Shown: piece after piece, positions 28,901 to 41,050 of the stretch
How positions within the stretch are numbered: position 1 is the first letter of the stretch
How the letters are laid out: each line of letters begins with the position of its first letter
Assembly (NCBI GenBank): GCA_036897445.1
Contig: JAYMTL010000015.1
Location: 1-64,000, forward strand
Length of the DNA stretch: 64,000 bases
Reading direction: 5' to 3'
From: Pelargonium tetragonum
Taxonomy: Eukaryota > Streptophyta > Magnoliopsida > Geraniales > Geraniaceae
The notes under the pieces: model-generated
Seen by the model: the letters and a program-made list of their open reading frames with translations, nothing else
The model's database searches: none
Told to the model about the DNA's origin: nothing
Program-made: the position numbers and the translations under genes

Positions 28901-29479
28901 AGGAAAACCCCTGGTGCTATTCTTTTTCATTTTTCTAAATGGTTTAAGGTATACCCTTAATAATGGAGCAACTCCTTACTTTCTTACTCGAGAATGCCTT
29001 AAAACCCTAGGGTTTTAATTATTTTATCTAGAATAGGCATTTATTTACCGTTTAGGTACCCCGTAAAGTGTTCCTATTTACTATAGAATTTTGACTGGTT
29101 AGTTACTACAGAACCGATAGTAGGAGGAGATTAGGACTGTTTTGAAAGAAACTTAGAATAGGAATCAAGTAAGGAACTTCCGTCTACAAAAAGGGAACAA
29201 ATTGACACTTGATACTCTAATGAGTATTCCTTTAACTTGATGACCAGAACCTAGTATAAATTTATATAGCAATAGCTAGCTCCCTAAATATTTAATAATA
29301 ATAAGTAATTTACTCAAGAATAATATCCGGGTTGCTAATAGCTCAGTTTTTGTAGGAAATTGTAGTCTATCCGAGAATAAGCCCCCCTTTTGGCCTGTAT
29401 AAAGAAAAGAGGCTCGCGTTAGTTGTACATTAAGGAATAAAGATAGCTGCAGCCTTTATTATTTTCGTTTTTTAGCAGG
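25956..29479. other. Gene-free stretch with a pyrimidine-rich patch
   Basis: No supported gene. From about 26290 to 26580 the plus strand is pyrimidine-rich and less TpA-rich than its surroundings. Its complement holds a 96-codon frame (26288-26578, GTG start) whose product would be very rich in lysine and arginine. I do not recognise it, it has no ribosome-binding site, and its composition is what purine-rich DNA encodes, so I do not call it a gene. A 67-codon frame at 28106-28309 (plus) is equally unsupported. Around 28481-28553 (minus) is a weak tRNA-like stretch discussed among the rejected items. Confidence 0.55.
26110..26123. repeat. 14-nt perfect palindrome
   Basis: AAGGAATATTCCTT is a perfect 14-base palindrome. 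It carries the AAGG/CCTT outer arms common to the short palindromes scattered over the window, here with an AT core. No gene is adjacent, so an operator role is not supported. Confidence 0.6.
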
Positions 29480-29508
29480 ATAAATATATTACAGCATAAT
29501 ATATTTAT
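29480..29508. repeat. Perfect 12-bp AT hairpin
   Basis: Arms ATAAATATATTA (29480-29491) and TAATATATTTAT (29497-29508) pair perfectly around the five-base loop CAGCA. It is the longest perfect stem I found in the window. All-AT stems are weak, there is no T-run beyond it and no gene beside it, so terminator or attenuator roles are not supported. Confidence 0.75.
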
Positions 29509-32500
29509 ATCTCGGGGATTCCCTAACTAAATTGCACTAGAGTTTAAGAAAAAAGCAATTCTTTAGATAAGAAATTAATCCTGTTAAGTCAATTTTTTGC
29601 ATATTTCTATCTTCCTTTTCTTTATGGGTTTCAGAGACAAAAGTATAGGACCGATTCCACTTTTAAATCTATATTTTAAGTGCTGATATTACTTTGATTC
29701 TAGATTTATGTGGGTTTGAAACCCTCGTATCTATTTGCTTGCACGGACTTGTTTGCTTTTAGTTAGTTAAAAAAAGCAGGGTAAAAGCTAGTAATGAGTC
29801 AAAATGTAGAGAGGGGGCTTTTACCTAAAAAGGGGATTCATTATAAACAAGCACTTTTTCTGTATCAAGCAGGTTACGTGGAAATTACCAATGCTTTTTT
29901 ATGAGAAGTTGGACTAAAACCTTTTGCTCGGTTACTCGTGTATTTTTAATTATATAATGTGGAAAATTGCTAAAAAAAAAAAGTTGTTGCATAGTCCACT
30001 GCTATTTATTTTACTAGTTTATCCCTTTAATATTTGCGTTCGATCACAAAAATGAATTTAAGGGGGAAGGTTAGCTGATCTAATGCTGTACTTTTTAATT
30101 TAGACAGAATCACTTAAATAGAGTAAATCTTTTATTTAAGCATCTTGCTTAAAAAGGTTTTTTTACGGAAATACTAGTACAAGTTTTCTAATAGCAATCC
30201 AACCAAATCTCAGGCTTCCTTAAGGATTTAATAAGAGTGTCTTTTCTCTAGGATTTCATCAGCAAATTATAAGATATCTGGTTTTTAGGTTATAAAGTAA
30301 AAAGGGGGGGCAATAACTCTATTCTAAATATAAGTTAAGGCTAATTAAAAAAGTAAAGTGCTGTTAAAGAATTAATCTTTAAAACTTCTCTAGGGAAAAC
30401 TTATATGCCCAATTCCAAGCAAAATCAGGGGGCTAACTTAATACCAAGACCTGTACCTATAACTGTCTTAGTTCTATTCCCTGCCTTGATTTTTAGTTAC
30501 CCATTACTATAGCTATAAAAATGAAACGAATTTTTGTCCATTTTCTTTTTAGCAGTTGAGTTTCACTTTTACGTTGGTACAGGATTCCATATTTGAAGAT
30601 TTGATTTAGCTAGCTCTTTTTGAATTAGATTTTTTTAATTACTCGAGGCCCAGGAAACCTAGTCCAAAACCCCATATGCATGCAACCATAAGTATTCCCT
30701 TGACTACCTATGTAAGGAACTCTTTTAGTTGGCGTTTGAATAGGGAGAAACTTAGTTTATAAAAGATGAGTTGTAGTAAGTCTTGAAAAGCTTATATACA
30801 TTACATAAGAGGTGTCTAAATTTCCGTAAACTTATTTACAATACCTTCCTGCATATTATTTGGAAATATCGAGCTATGAGCCAAAAGAGCCACTGTTTGC
30901 AATACTTTTTTTATAATACTTTCAGATAAGTGCTAGCAGGATCTTACCCTTTTCTATAAAGTTTAGAACTTTTGGTATATCCCCAACAGAAGTTTTTACA
31001 GAGTTTTGAGCTTCCTTTCCTAAAAATGAGTGGGTATTATAAAGTATTGTGATTGTGCCCGGAGACTTTGTTAGCTATAAAAATTTTATCAGTTAATAAA
31101 CTAGAATTGAATCCGTGTATTTCAGTTAACCTATTCTTAGTGAAGTAATTGTTCTTATTTGAGTTCTCTTTTTTCACAAGAGGATATTTAATATCTAATT
31201 GCTTAGCTCTCTTTCTTTCTACCTACGAATTCCATTGTTAAGACAGGGGTAACGAGCGCCATTAGTTAGCATATCCCGCTAGAGTATGGATGTAATATTA
31301 TTAAACTAAGTAAGAATATTTTATCTGTTAATTTATAATACATAAGATTGGAAGAATCCATATAAGGTCCACTTTGTTTGGTAGAGTAAGTAAGGATGTT
31401 TATAGTCAGCATAGTCATATGAGGTTTTATTTATCGATAATAGAAGCGAGAGTTATTATAACTTATTCCTAGGGGGAGCTTCTGGAAAGACACGTAATAA
31501 AATGACTAACTTTGAACAAAAGCTTTAAGAACCTTTTGAAAATGGTTTTGGTATTAGCTTTTTTGCTCGCAGGTATGCTAATGTTGTAAGAAAGCACGCG
31601 ACCTTCCCTATTTTAACTAACAAGTCTTTTTTGTGATTTTCTTTTTTTAATTTAAATTAACGAACTCCCCTCATTTTGAATCCATAAGTATTCTCTTTTT
31701 TCAAAAGTCGGCAGCGGCGAAACGACTTCCCTTTTAGGAGTTTTTTCCTATCTTAGTAGCTTCTCTTAAACTTTGTGCCTAAATCGACTGGAACCTGTGA
31801 CATTGCTATTGAAATTCATTTTGCTCTACTGCCGAAATTCTTATACATAGATCCTCGATTCCATTCCATAGATAAAGTGAAATAAATAATAAATAGATTC
31901 TAAGCTATTTCGAAGTTGTTTAGAGTTGCACTAATCTACAAGAACTTTTTTTGTGCAATATTGGAAAGGGGCCGTTGTATAAAGGAGGTCTTTTCTTACT
32001 ATAGACGATTAAAAAAGTAGCCAAATCCTGAGAATTTGAATTCACACTTGGGGAGGAATCCCTGTAGCATATTAGCGAAAAAAGGTCTTTTCCTACATAG
32101 GGTAGGAGTTGCTCCTTGCTATTCTTAATAAGGCGTTGTGTCCTAAGCTGGGTTTCACTCAAATCAAATTGGATACCGGTAAATAGGCGTAAACGAAAGT
32201 AAAAATCTTGGAGAATTCCAAGATAACTTATATTAAGAGGATTCTAGACGTTTGAGGCAAACAAAATTCTGTAAAGTAGAGTTCTTAGTTTTTATTAAGA
32301 GTCTGCGATCCAGAGTAGGTTTTTACTCAGCAGCCTCTATCAATTTTCTTCTATGCGCCTACGTAGCTTTGTAAAAAGGAGTAGTATTATAAAGTTCTTA
32401 ATCTATCCTTATTGAGAAGTTTAAAGGACTTAATACCTTGCTTGTGTCCCCTAGTGGCAGCTTTCATGCCTTGCCTTGACGTTTTGAACCCCTTAAATTC

Positions 32501-33521
32501 CCGGTGTTGAAACTCATTTTTAATCCAGGGGTCCTATACATATGAAAGATTTAGAGGCTTATTGACTTGATAATAAAAGTAAGTACTTTATCGGTAGGAT
32601 ACTTGATATTTTACTTTGTCATAGCTAGCTGGCGGAAAAGGAAAATATAGACTCTATAATTTTAATTAATAGGGGTCTTGCGTTACGGAAATTCTCAAGG
32701 GTAGGACTCCTCATCGAGTTCTAATTGTCTACTAGGCTAATAGTAGCTTGAACTTTCATTAAAAAGTCTTCGAAAAAGCGCTAAAAACTCAATAAATAAA
32801 TTGCAGCTTTTTAAATGCCTTTTTTGATACCTACATCTTATCCGCTAAGTCTTTGCTTTTATTGTAGCAAAGCGCTCTCTTTATTCATTAAACAAGTGTT
32901 CTAAAAATAAGTTAAATTACTTTTTCAGACTTTGGTAATTACAAGAGAGGTCTCAAGGGTTTAGTCCAGTTTTCTCAACTCGACTGCCGGGCATAGCTGA
33001 AAAAGATTTAAAGGTCTCGTTTTTATCTATATTATATGAAAGGGGATACTCCTGCTGTGTTACAATGGATGAATGACCCCTGTTTTTGCTACTACATTTT
33101 GTAACCAGATTCCCCATCCGCGGAATCCCCTTAATATTAAACCTTATTAGTGCTCGAACGGGCGGATTTGCTTGAATTGGATATGTTTCTTAACTCTAGT
33201 GTAGTAGTCTCAGCTTGTAGAAAGGAAAAGAGATACTGGAGTTCTTTCTACCTTAAGTAAATTCCCTTTTAAAAAAAGCTAACACCTAGAATCCAGAAAA
33301 CTTCGATAAAGCGCATTAACCCCTATATCGAATCCTATCCTATATAAGGGGCTCTGCTATAGCTATAATTTAGTATACTCTTATTTTTTATCCAAAATTC
33401 AATTTCTTCTATGGCTTTTTGAGAGGTATGGGGAACTTCAAAGGGTTGATTTTTTTAGTAAACAAGGGGTTCTTAAGTTACAACTTAAAGGAAAAGGGCT
33501 TAGAATTCTACTTCACTTTTT
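29509..33521. other. Gene-free stretch
   Basis: No gene seen. The longest frame is 80 codons (31920-32162, minus), with no domain, no partner gene and no distinctive codon use; I treat it as chance. The texture is the same as elsewhere, with an AGGGGTCCT palindrome-type word near 32527. Confidence 0.6.
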
Positions 33522-33634
33522 ACTGGACCAGAAACCTAGGACTTTTGTAACTTACTTTGTTTTCTGTATCTGTATCATATTCATGGGTTCCTTCTGCATA
33601 CCTATACCTGTAGTAACCCCGAACTCTCTATCTT
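33522..33634. repeat. Degenerate pyrimidine-rich dispersed repeat, copy B
   Basis: This copy links the family. It shares ACTGGACCAGAAAC and CTCTCTATCTT at matched spacing with copy A, CCTATACC (33601-33608) and CCCCGAACTCT (33617-33627) with copy C near 53.7 kb, and ATACCTGTAG (33604-33613) with copy D near 62.24 kb. Plus-strand DNA is pyrimidine-rich here and for several hundred bases downstream. No protein family is recognisable on either strand. Confidence 0.5.
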
Positions 33635-35489
33635 GATCTTGATAACGCCTCCTCTACTCCCCTTCATTTAGCTGAAATTGGAAACCGGGAATAATCGAAA
33701 TCTAGAAAACTATCTGTTAATTAGTTTTCCCTTAAGCTTTATTATTACTAGGATTCTTGTTATAGATAGATATCTAACTTTCTTAACTCTTCTCGGATCG
33801 CCTACTCTTCCTGTAAAAACCCACTAAGTCTTAATACCTAGACCTAGAGCTGTAACCTTCGTTTTCTGTATCCGGATACATATAGCCTTAAACTTAAACC
33901 CGGACATGGGTAGACCTTACCTATTTAGAAAACCTGGGGTAGAAGCAAGCAAACTAAAACTAAATACGTCCTTACCACAAAACTTTGGCTTTCTCCGGTG
34001 TAACTAGCACGAGAACATGAGGAAAGCAACTTACTAAGTTCCTTTATCACTTACCCGGATTAATTAACAGGATTCCCGCTTGTTAGGAGTTCCTACTTAG
34101 AATCCAGTATAACCACTTCTAAGACTTTATTAAAGTTTAGTCCAAATTGCCTTGTTGTTCGGGCTTACCTAGACTCTCTGGGGCTGTATTACCTGTCTTT
34201 ATAGATCTGGAACTGAGAAGAATTACTGCCAACTAGAATTAGATAAATCTACTTGCCTTGTGAGAGACTGCCGAAATTATACTCTAGTATTTCGTCTATT
34301 CGCTGCTATTATTAATTACATAAATTAGGTCAAGATTTATCAATAGCTAAGTTTTTTAGACTAATTCAAGTTTCTTTTCCGGCTTGTCAAATACCCTTTA
34401 GGTCTTTAGGTACCGCTTTATACTATTCGAAAACCCCTACAGACTTATTATATGTTATGAGAGGACCCCTAGTTCTAGTTTGAAAGAACGGCCTATGTCA
34501 GGTCTTACCCTTAATCACTTGCTTTTTCTATACTGAATTTCTTAGTCGTTTTGTAGAAGTAAAGAGAGAATAAGTATAGCTACGTTTTAATATCTCTTTT
34601 ACGCTGGGATTACACATTTCCTGCGGTCTTCTTCCGAAAAACTTAACAGGTCTCCTACTTATAAAAACTTAGAAAGCTACTAAGCATTCCCAAAGGACTT
34701 TTGCCTAAAAGACGAGTTGACACTACAGCCTTTTGAAGAAGAACTTAACCATAACAAAAAAGCATTTCTATTTTTAAAACCTCATTACTTACTTTATCGG
34801 GGAAATTTTAGCAAGGGGTCGCTCTAAAGCTCCTTCTTATAATTATAATAAGCGGGCAAATAAACTTAAAAGATCGTGTAAATAGAATAAAATAACACTC
34901 TACCTAAATAGCTAAGGCTTCCCGTTCAAAGCTGAGGGACTTAGGATATAAGTGCTTCTCAGGAAGCAGACTTTATCCTAATAGATATCTAACCTTGAAG
35001 CGCATCTAGTAAAACTTCGTGCGCGCTATTCATAATATAGAGAAATTCCTCTCCTCAGTATACAACCAAGCCTGTTTTATTCTTTTCACAAAAGTGGTAG
35101 GGGTTAAGGGGACCTCTTTGAACCCCTAGACAGCTTTTAGAAAAAAAAAAGAATAAGATAGAGACGAATAAGTAACCGAGTAACAGACAGGAAGGGGGAA
35201 TAAGAGCTAGAATCAAAGCATTCTATGGGAGATCTTCCCGGATAGACTCCTTCCTATTTTAAACGGGGCGATTTAAGAAGTACGAGTCGCCTTTTGCGTA
35301 GCTCTGTAAACCATGCATCCCGATATTTGCTAACTTACTTAATTTACTAAGACTTTCTAAGCTACTAATGAGAAACTGAAGCAGCTCTTGTCTTAAAGGA
35401 ATCTACTAAATAGAGACTTACTATCCATCTACGAAGAAGAGGTAGCCAACCTTTTCCTCTGTTTCAGGAATACTATAACCGGGGACTTC
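33635..35489. other. Gene-free, pyrimidine-rich stretch
   Basis: No gene seen. The first several hundred bases continue the pyrimidine-rich composition of the repeat copy at 33.5 kb and may belong to the same old element. No frame is long enough to discuss. Confidence 0.55.
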
Positions 35490-35540
35490 ATGCTATTTGA
35501 ACCCGCGTCATCCGATCAGAATTGCTTATGCTCTACCTGA
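35490..35540 (-). pseudogene. tRNA-like relic (D-arm to T-loop)
   Basis: Read on the minus strand, GGTAGAGC (D-arm 3' half) is followed at exactly canonical tRNA spacing (1+5+7+5+5+5 bases) by T-stem GCGGG and T-loop TTCAAAT (plus-strand 35495-35501). The anticodon stem (TAAGC/ATCGG) and the T-stem 3' arm (AGCAT) no longer pair and no acceptor arm is present. The loop reads AATTCTG, so the anticodon cannot be given with confidence (TTC or TCT). Most likely a decayed tRNA; chance resemblance is possible. Confidence 0.3.
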
Positions 35541-36792
35541 TAAAGGGTTTAGATACGGAGGAGCCTGCCGCTAAAAGCCTATATTCTATACTTGCAGTCT
35601 GAAAAATTCACAGGAGTTCGGGGAATTAATTGCTGAAATTGGGTATATATAATTGGATATAGGAGACAAGCCAGGGATTTCTTCTAAATTCCTTGTTATA
35701 TACTTGCTCCCTTTCTTTTCCGCTTGATGTAACTGAAAAGTGAAAGGAAGTTGACTAAGGCAACCTCTTTCGGATTTTATTATATTCTTTCTTGATTCAT
35801 CTTTTAAGGGCGCAATCTCCTGGTACTATACAGGTAAAGATATATACTAGGGAAAACTTAAGGCGGCTTTGGCCGAGGAATCTCCTAAATATATGGTAAA
35901 TAGGCACGCAGCTTAATTAACAGGATGTCCTATGTATGAGTCTTTGTCTTTATTAACAGTACTTGCCTTTTATTTATCAAAAGAATTACTTCTAGGTGTT
36001 TCTAGTCTATGGCTAAACGTAGGTTTAGTTTTAAGTTTTTCTTGGTAGAAATGAAAATCCAGTAAAGTTTCAGACAGTTATTTCTTATAAGAGGATCCTT
36101 TAATCTTCTAGATCTCGAAAAGAATTGGGTAAAGTTCTGAAAAAGGGTACCGCGCCGAATGGAAACACAGAAAAATAAGTCCCTCAACGAAAAAGACCCC
36201 TTAAAATAAAAGTAGATGAGAAATGGAAGATCCAACAAAAAGATATACATGAAATGAGTCCTCGGGATTCTCTACCGCATAAGCAGGAACTTATCCTAGA
36301 GCTAAAGCCTAACTATCAGGCCGAGCTAATTAAGTGATAAGCCCCAACCTCCTTTAATACATTCAGCTATAAAAACTTTATATACCGCCGAGTAGATTAA
36401 AAAGGCTTCTAGTTATATATGTTAAAAAATAACTGAAGTTACCTATTGTTAAACACTTTAACCAGAAAGCTTGAGATCCTACTATTTTTTTGTATTACTG
36501 GTTTAGTACCGATTCGTTAGTTTGTGGTATCCTATTTTTTCTAGCGAATTCTCGGTGCAAATAAAAGCGTATTCTATTTCTATAAGTTATGCACCCCCCC
36601 TCTAGTGTGAAAGCTGTTGATTCAAATCTAGAATATTTTTAATTAATTTAAAGAGTAACCGGGGTCCTCTAAGCACCTTTTATACCGTGGAATAATCAGC
36701 TATCCTTCCAAAACAAATACATTATATGTTAGCCAGCTATACCAGGCTTTGCTTAAGGCATCCCACTTACCCCTAGCATTAAACTTCTCCTT

Positions 36793-36814
36793 AAGTATTT
36801 AAGAAGTATTTAAG
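36793..36814. repeat. Tandem pair of an 11-bp unit
   Basis: AAGTATTTAAG occurs twice head to tail with no difference (36793-36803, 36804-36814). Similar short perfect doublets occur at 46284-46301 (TTCTAATAG) and 49199-49216 (AAGTACTAG), suggesting recent slippage duplications. Confidence 0.75.
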
Positions 36815-38357
36815 TATAGAGTACCCCTTTGTTTTGTTAAAAGTACACAGACGCTGTGGGTTAAAGTCGTGTTAAATTTCTTTTTAGTCTTCTGTCAAAA
36901 AGACCCTTGAAAATTCATTTCGTCTGGTTTTTAAGCATTATGCTGTTAGGAGACTCCTAGTTGTAGAATAAAGAGAAGCGGGTCTTTTAGTTTGCTCAGA
37001 GTAAGTCCTTTTCAAATCCTTAAAGTATAGTTTTTTGGCCGACAGCGCAGACTAAAGAATCTTTCTTTTTAGAAAAAATCTTGTCAATAAAACTAAAACC
37101 TCTATAAGTAACCAGACCTGTAAAGTGCTGTTCAACAGAAAAATACTGAGTTCCTTTTTTGAAGACCTCCTTGACCTTCTAACTTTATTATACTAGAGGG
37201 TTCTATTCGAATATTCGGCATCTCCGTAATAAAAAGTTTGTCCTTTTTCAGCAACTTGTAAAAAAAGCAACTTTTTAAGACACAGACAAAAAGGAATTTC
37301 CACGAATTTTATCTAAGCAATTTCGAAGTATATGCTCTCATTTCCTCGGTCAAGGCAAATAAACTAGGTTCTTGATCGATTATAGGGCTTTGTCCTACGA
37401 ACTTACGTATAGATATGTTCTAAATACTTTTGGCTGCTCAATTGAACGAGATTTTCTATTTCACCTAAGCTATCTCTAAATTTATTCAGAATTTTATAAA
37501 TACTGACAAAGGTATTCCTATTAAAGTTGCCCGATCTATATTAGAAATAAACCGAGGAGTTCAAGCGATCCCCTGGCAAGAGAAGGAATCTTGATTTCAA
37601 GTATGAGGAAATCCTGTTTATTAGAGCCTTTGAGTATAACAGGAATTTCAAAATAGGGATTAATTTGATTTGACCCAATACAAGTTTTCATTAACTAAGT
37701 CTCGTTTTGAGCACTTGTTTTAGCTGTGAGAGATTTTTTAACTAAATCTAAATTTAGTTCTTCTCGAAACGCTTACAAGCGGTCCTTGTATAGCATAAAT
37801 AAGGTATCTTCTATTGTTTACGCGAAAACCAAGCAAAGTTAAGTGAAAAAGCAGGTCCCTAAAAATGTAAAAAATGCAAGAAAAGCATTTTTATAGGGGC
37901 TGCGTTATCCTAAAGTTACTTTATACAAAATAGCAACCTCTTGTAAACAAGGGATAGTGAAAAGTTAAGTCCCTAGTAAAAGCTCCACTTCCAACACAAA
38001 GAGTGGCTCCCCTTGAAAAGGCAGACCCTTAAAACTTAAAATAAGTACTGAATTGAGTTGCAAGGGCCTTGGTGATATTTGAAGTAGAAAATAGCTTTGT
38101 ACAAAAAGGGGACTTAGGTTCCTTTGTTAAATCAATTTACGGTCCTTTTCCTTTTTAACGGGAGTTTATTATAATATAAATAGATAGGGATTCCCCAATA
38201 TCTTTGGTAATGCAGTTTCACCAACAAGAAAAGATTCTTCTGCTTAAAAAGAAAAGCTAAAGTTCATAATATAATAGAGGTATCACAGTACACAAAACTC
38301 CTAGGCTCTGTTATTAAACATCATAAAGGGTCTCTTTTCTCTTTGAAAACTTACTCC

Positions 38358-38371
38358 ATATATATATATAT
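38358..38371. repeat. (AT)7 microsatellite
   Basis: Seven perfect AT dinucleotides. A simple slippage repeat without a gene nearby. Confidence 0.85.
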
Positions 38372-39387
38372 TACGAGCCATGCCTTCCCCGACCTTCAAA
38401 TTCTAAAAGGGAGGCTCCGTGTAACTTAAAGAATAATGCAGACATAGACCTTGAGGAACTCCTTTATTAGTCTAAACTTTTTGGCTTTTTCTGAACAAAA
38501 TTAGCTCTGAGTTAGAAAAGCCAAACTTAAAGCTTTGTGCTACTGATTCCGAGAATCTCACTTTATTGGTTACCTTGAATATTAACGCCCCTCCAGGCTA
38601 TATAATTTAAAAAGCGCTTAACTTAGGTAAAAAAAGAGCCAACTTTTAAGAAGTCTTGGCTATGAGTAGGTTTGCAGAGGTTTTTACAATTTAAGAATTT
38701 TACAAAAAAGTGGGCAAGCCCGAATACTTCAGGGTCGATAAAGGTTTAATTAAAGAGAAAGACTTTTTGTATTGTTATTCTCAAATTCCTTCCACATCTT
38801 TCAAAAAGGGTTTCCAAGGGCAAAGATTCGTTCTTCTAGGATTCCGATATCCTGTGTAATTCTATTTTGCTAAAATTAAAGGGGCAAGAACGCTCCGAGT
38901 TCATTTATGCTTTTTTCCTATATATCAAAAGATCCCCCGAAAAATCTCGTATTCTAATCGAAAGAATAAAGCACATAACGTTGAATAAAGAAAGAAGGAA
39001 TTTAAGGACCCCGGAGGCTTGTTGTCATGTTATCTGAAATGCTTTTTTAACCCAAGGAGTTTGATACATGAAAGTGCAGATTTTAACTGAAATCCTTAAT
39101 ATGAATATCTGGAACGACTGGAATTTAGGGTTTCATTACAAATCCTTTTGAGATTTTATGGGAGTACTATATAGTTTATCTCCATTCTTTAAAAATTAAC
39201 CAGCTATACTGGATCAGGTCTATCGTAGGGTATCCTATTTTATCATAAGCTTAAAACTCCAAGTGCTTTTTAGTGTATAAAAATACTGAAACTAAGCCGA
39301 GGAATTCCGCTTAATAAGGAAGAATTTATCTAGAGCCAACCTCGTCAAAGTCACGAACAGTGCATTATACTTTATTTGGACAAGAAC

Positions 39388-39397
39388 GGGGCTCCCC
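39388..39397. repeat. GC palindrome GGGGCTCCCC
   Basis: Four-base G and C arms around CT. One of the clearest members of the short GC-rich palindrome set; others include GGGGTTCCCC at 52488-52497 and CCCGGATCCCGGG at 55312-55324. Confidence 0.7.
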
Positions 39398-39540
39398 CTT
39401 TGCAACGACTTAAACTTCTTGTGTTTAAAAAGCAAATAATATATATATAAAAGGGTATAAGGGATTGGTTTTGAAAAGAAGAGGATTCTTCTGAGGTGTT
39501 ATTTATAAGTGCAGGAGTTACTAGAGCTTTTACTTCTGTA

Positions 39541-41050
39541 AACTTCTTAATTTTTTTTATCCGTGTGTGAGTTTTCTAACCAGGACTTTGAGGTACTTTG
39601 ACTTCTTGTGTACTAATTCTGGTGCTTGACTGTACCAATTCATCCTTATTGTACTAAATTCTTTATGGGAAAATCCTAAGTCTTAATCATGTCTTCTTGA
39701 GTTATTGGCATGGAATTCTTGTAGCTCTTAGTTATTGTTCTAATGGAAAACTGGGAATTTGTACTTTTTGGTGTATGAGCTGGCAAGTGATGAAAGCTTT
39801 CTTCTATCTGTTTAGCAGGTTAATCCTAAACCTAAGTCTTAATGGAATGAATTCATATTTCCTTTGAGATTCCTATTGAGACTCTATTCTCGAGTGAGTA
39901 TTTTCTAGAATACATAGTTTAGGGAAGAGAATTCTTAAGATTATAAAGGAGTTCCTGTAGGGGAGAATTCCGATGCTAAATATCTTCCTTCTTATTTGTT
40001 TTGTAAGCAAGGTGCACTTTCAGGGTTGATAGAGAGGAAGATTTTGGGTTCTTGGCTTTGACATTCTTGCTAATGTGTCCTTTGTATTAGTTCTTCAGTT
40101 TGTTTTGCAAAGGAGTTTTCAGATTCTCTAACATCTTTGTAATAGACATATAATCTCACTATCTCATCTCTAGCAGGCAACTTTGTATTCTAAAGTAAGG
40201 TTCCTTCTGTCTAAACCAGTAAAGGAATTGCTTTCAAAGAATTGTAGGACTCTCGAAATTATAGTATAGCTTTGTTGTAGCATCATCTCTAGTCGATAAT
40301 ATCAGTGTAGCAGAGAGGCTTTAAAGAATTGTTCTAATTTATAAGGCATTACCATAATGAGTATTCACTTCAGAGGGAATTTGTATTCTTTATATTGTAC
40401 ATTTAGGACATTTCCTTAGGGACCAAACCAACTAAATCTCTTTCAAGTGTTCTAACCTTGTAAGCAGTCCAAGCTCTTTTATAGTAAAACTGAGATCCGA
40501 TTCTTGAGTTTCCAAGGGTTTCGGGGAGAGGTTTGTATTCTGTAGCTAATGGAGGAAACCATCTTTCTTTCCTTTGATCCTTTGAAAGTAGATTCCGAGT
40601 TGAGTTTTTCCTTAAGAGTTTTACTTGAGTTTAGGGAATCCAGTAATTTACTTGCTATTTGTCCTTGTAGTACTGAATTTAGGTATTTTATCTTCTTGAG
40701 ATTCCAAGTATTTTGTATTCATGGAACAGATTCGATTTCCTTTGTAAGCTAGTTAGTTTATCTTGAAGCTAGAATGGATTCCGATCTAGATAGATAAGAT
40801 GTTAAAGAAGTTCAGTCTTTGTTATTGTATCAACTTATGGATTCTCGGTACATTATTCATTAGAACATTTCATTCTTGTATTCTCATTGGATAGGATAAA
40901 CTGATTCTAGTCTAAGCATTAACTGAATTTAAGAAGGTGCACCTTGTAAAGGTAGGCTAGTGTAGGTAAAGATTCCCTTGTCGTGGATAACATAATGTAT
41001 TAGTTCTTGGTCAAGTCTGTAAAGCTGTAGCTAAAGGAGTTAAAGTACAT
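39541..41050. other. T/G-rich compositional block, no gene
   Basis: This block reads unlike its neighbours. From 39541 to 40080 the plus strand holds about 47 TpG against about 13 CpA by hand count, a strong strand asymmetry, and TpA is only about as common as ApT (about 21 to 19 in 39601-39840). The asymmetry fades after about 40080. The word TTTGTATTC recurs at about 40173, 40380, 40532 and 40711. The longest frame is 67 codons (40549-40752, plus), with no recognisable product. It could be a younger insertion that has not taken on the local base composition, or a segment once transcribed or replicated asymmetrically. Confidence 0.45.

Larger units (their letters stand above)
35541..39540. 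other. Gene-free stretch with small tandem and AT repeats
   Basis: No gene seen. The longest frame is 82 codons (36002-36250, minus), phenylalanine- and leucine-rich and unrecognised, which AT-rich DNA yields readily. Structures inside are an 11-bp tandem pair at 36793-36814, an (AT)7 run at 38358-38371, GGGGCTCCCC at 39388-39397 and an AT run at 39439-39449. Confidence 0.55.

Noticed and set aside
31920-32162. 80-codon frame (minus)
   Set aside because: Length expected by chance at this base composition; no motif or context.
36002-36250. 82-codon Phe/Leu-rich frame (minus)
   Set aside because: Unrecognised and within the chance range; its composition mirrors AT-rich DNA.
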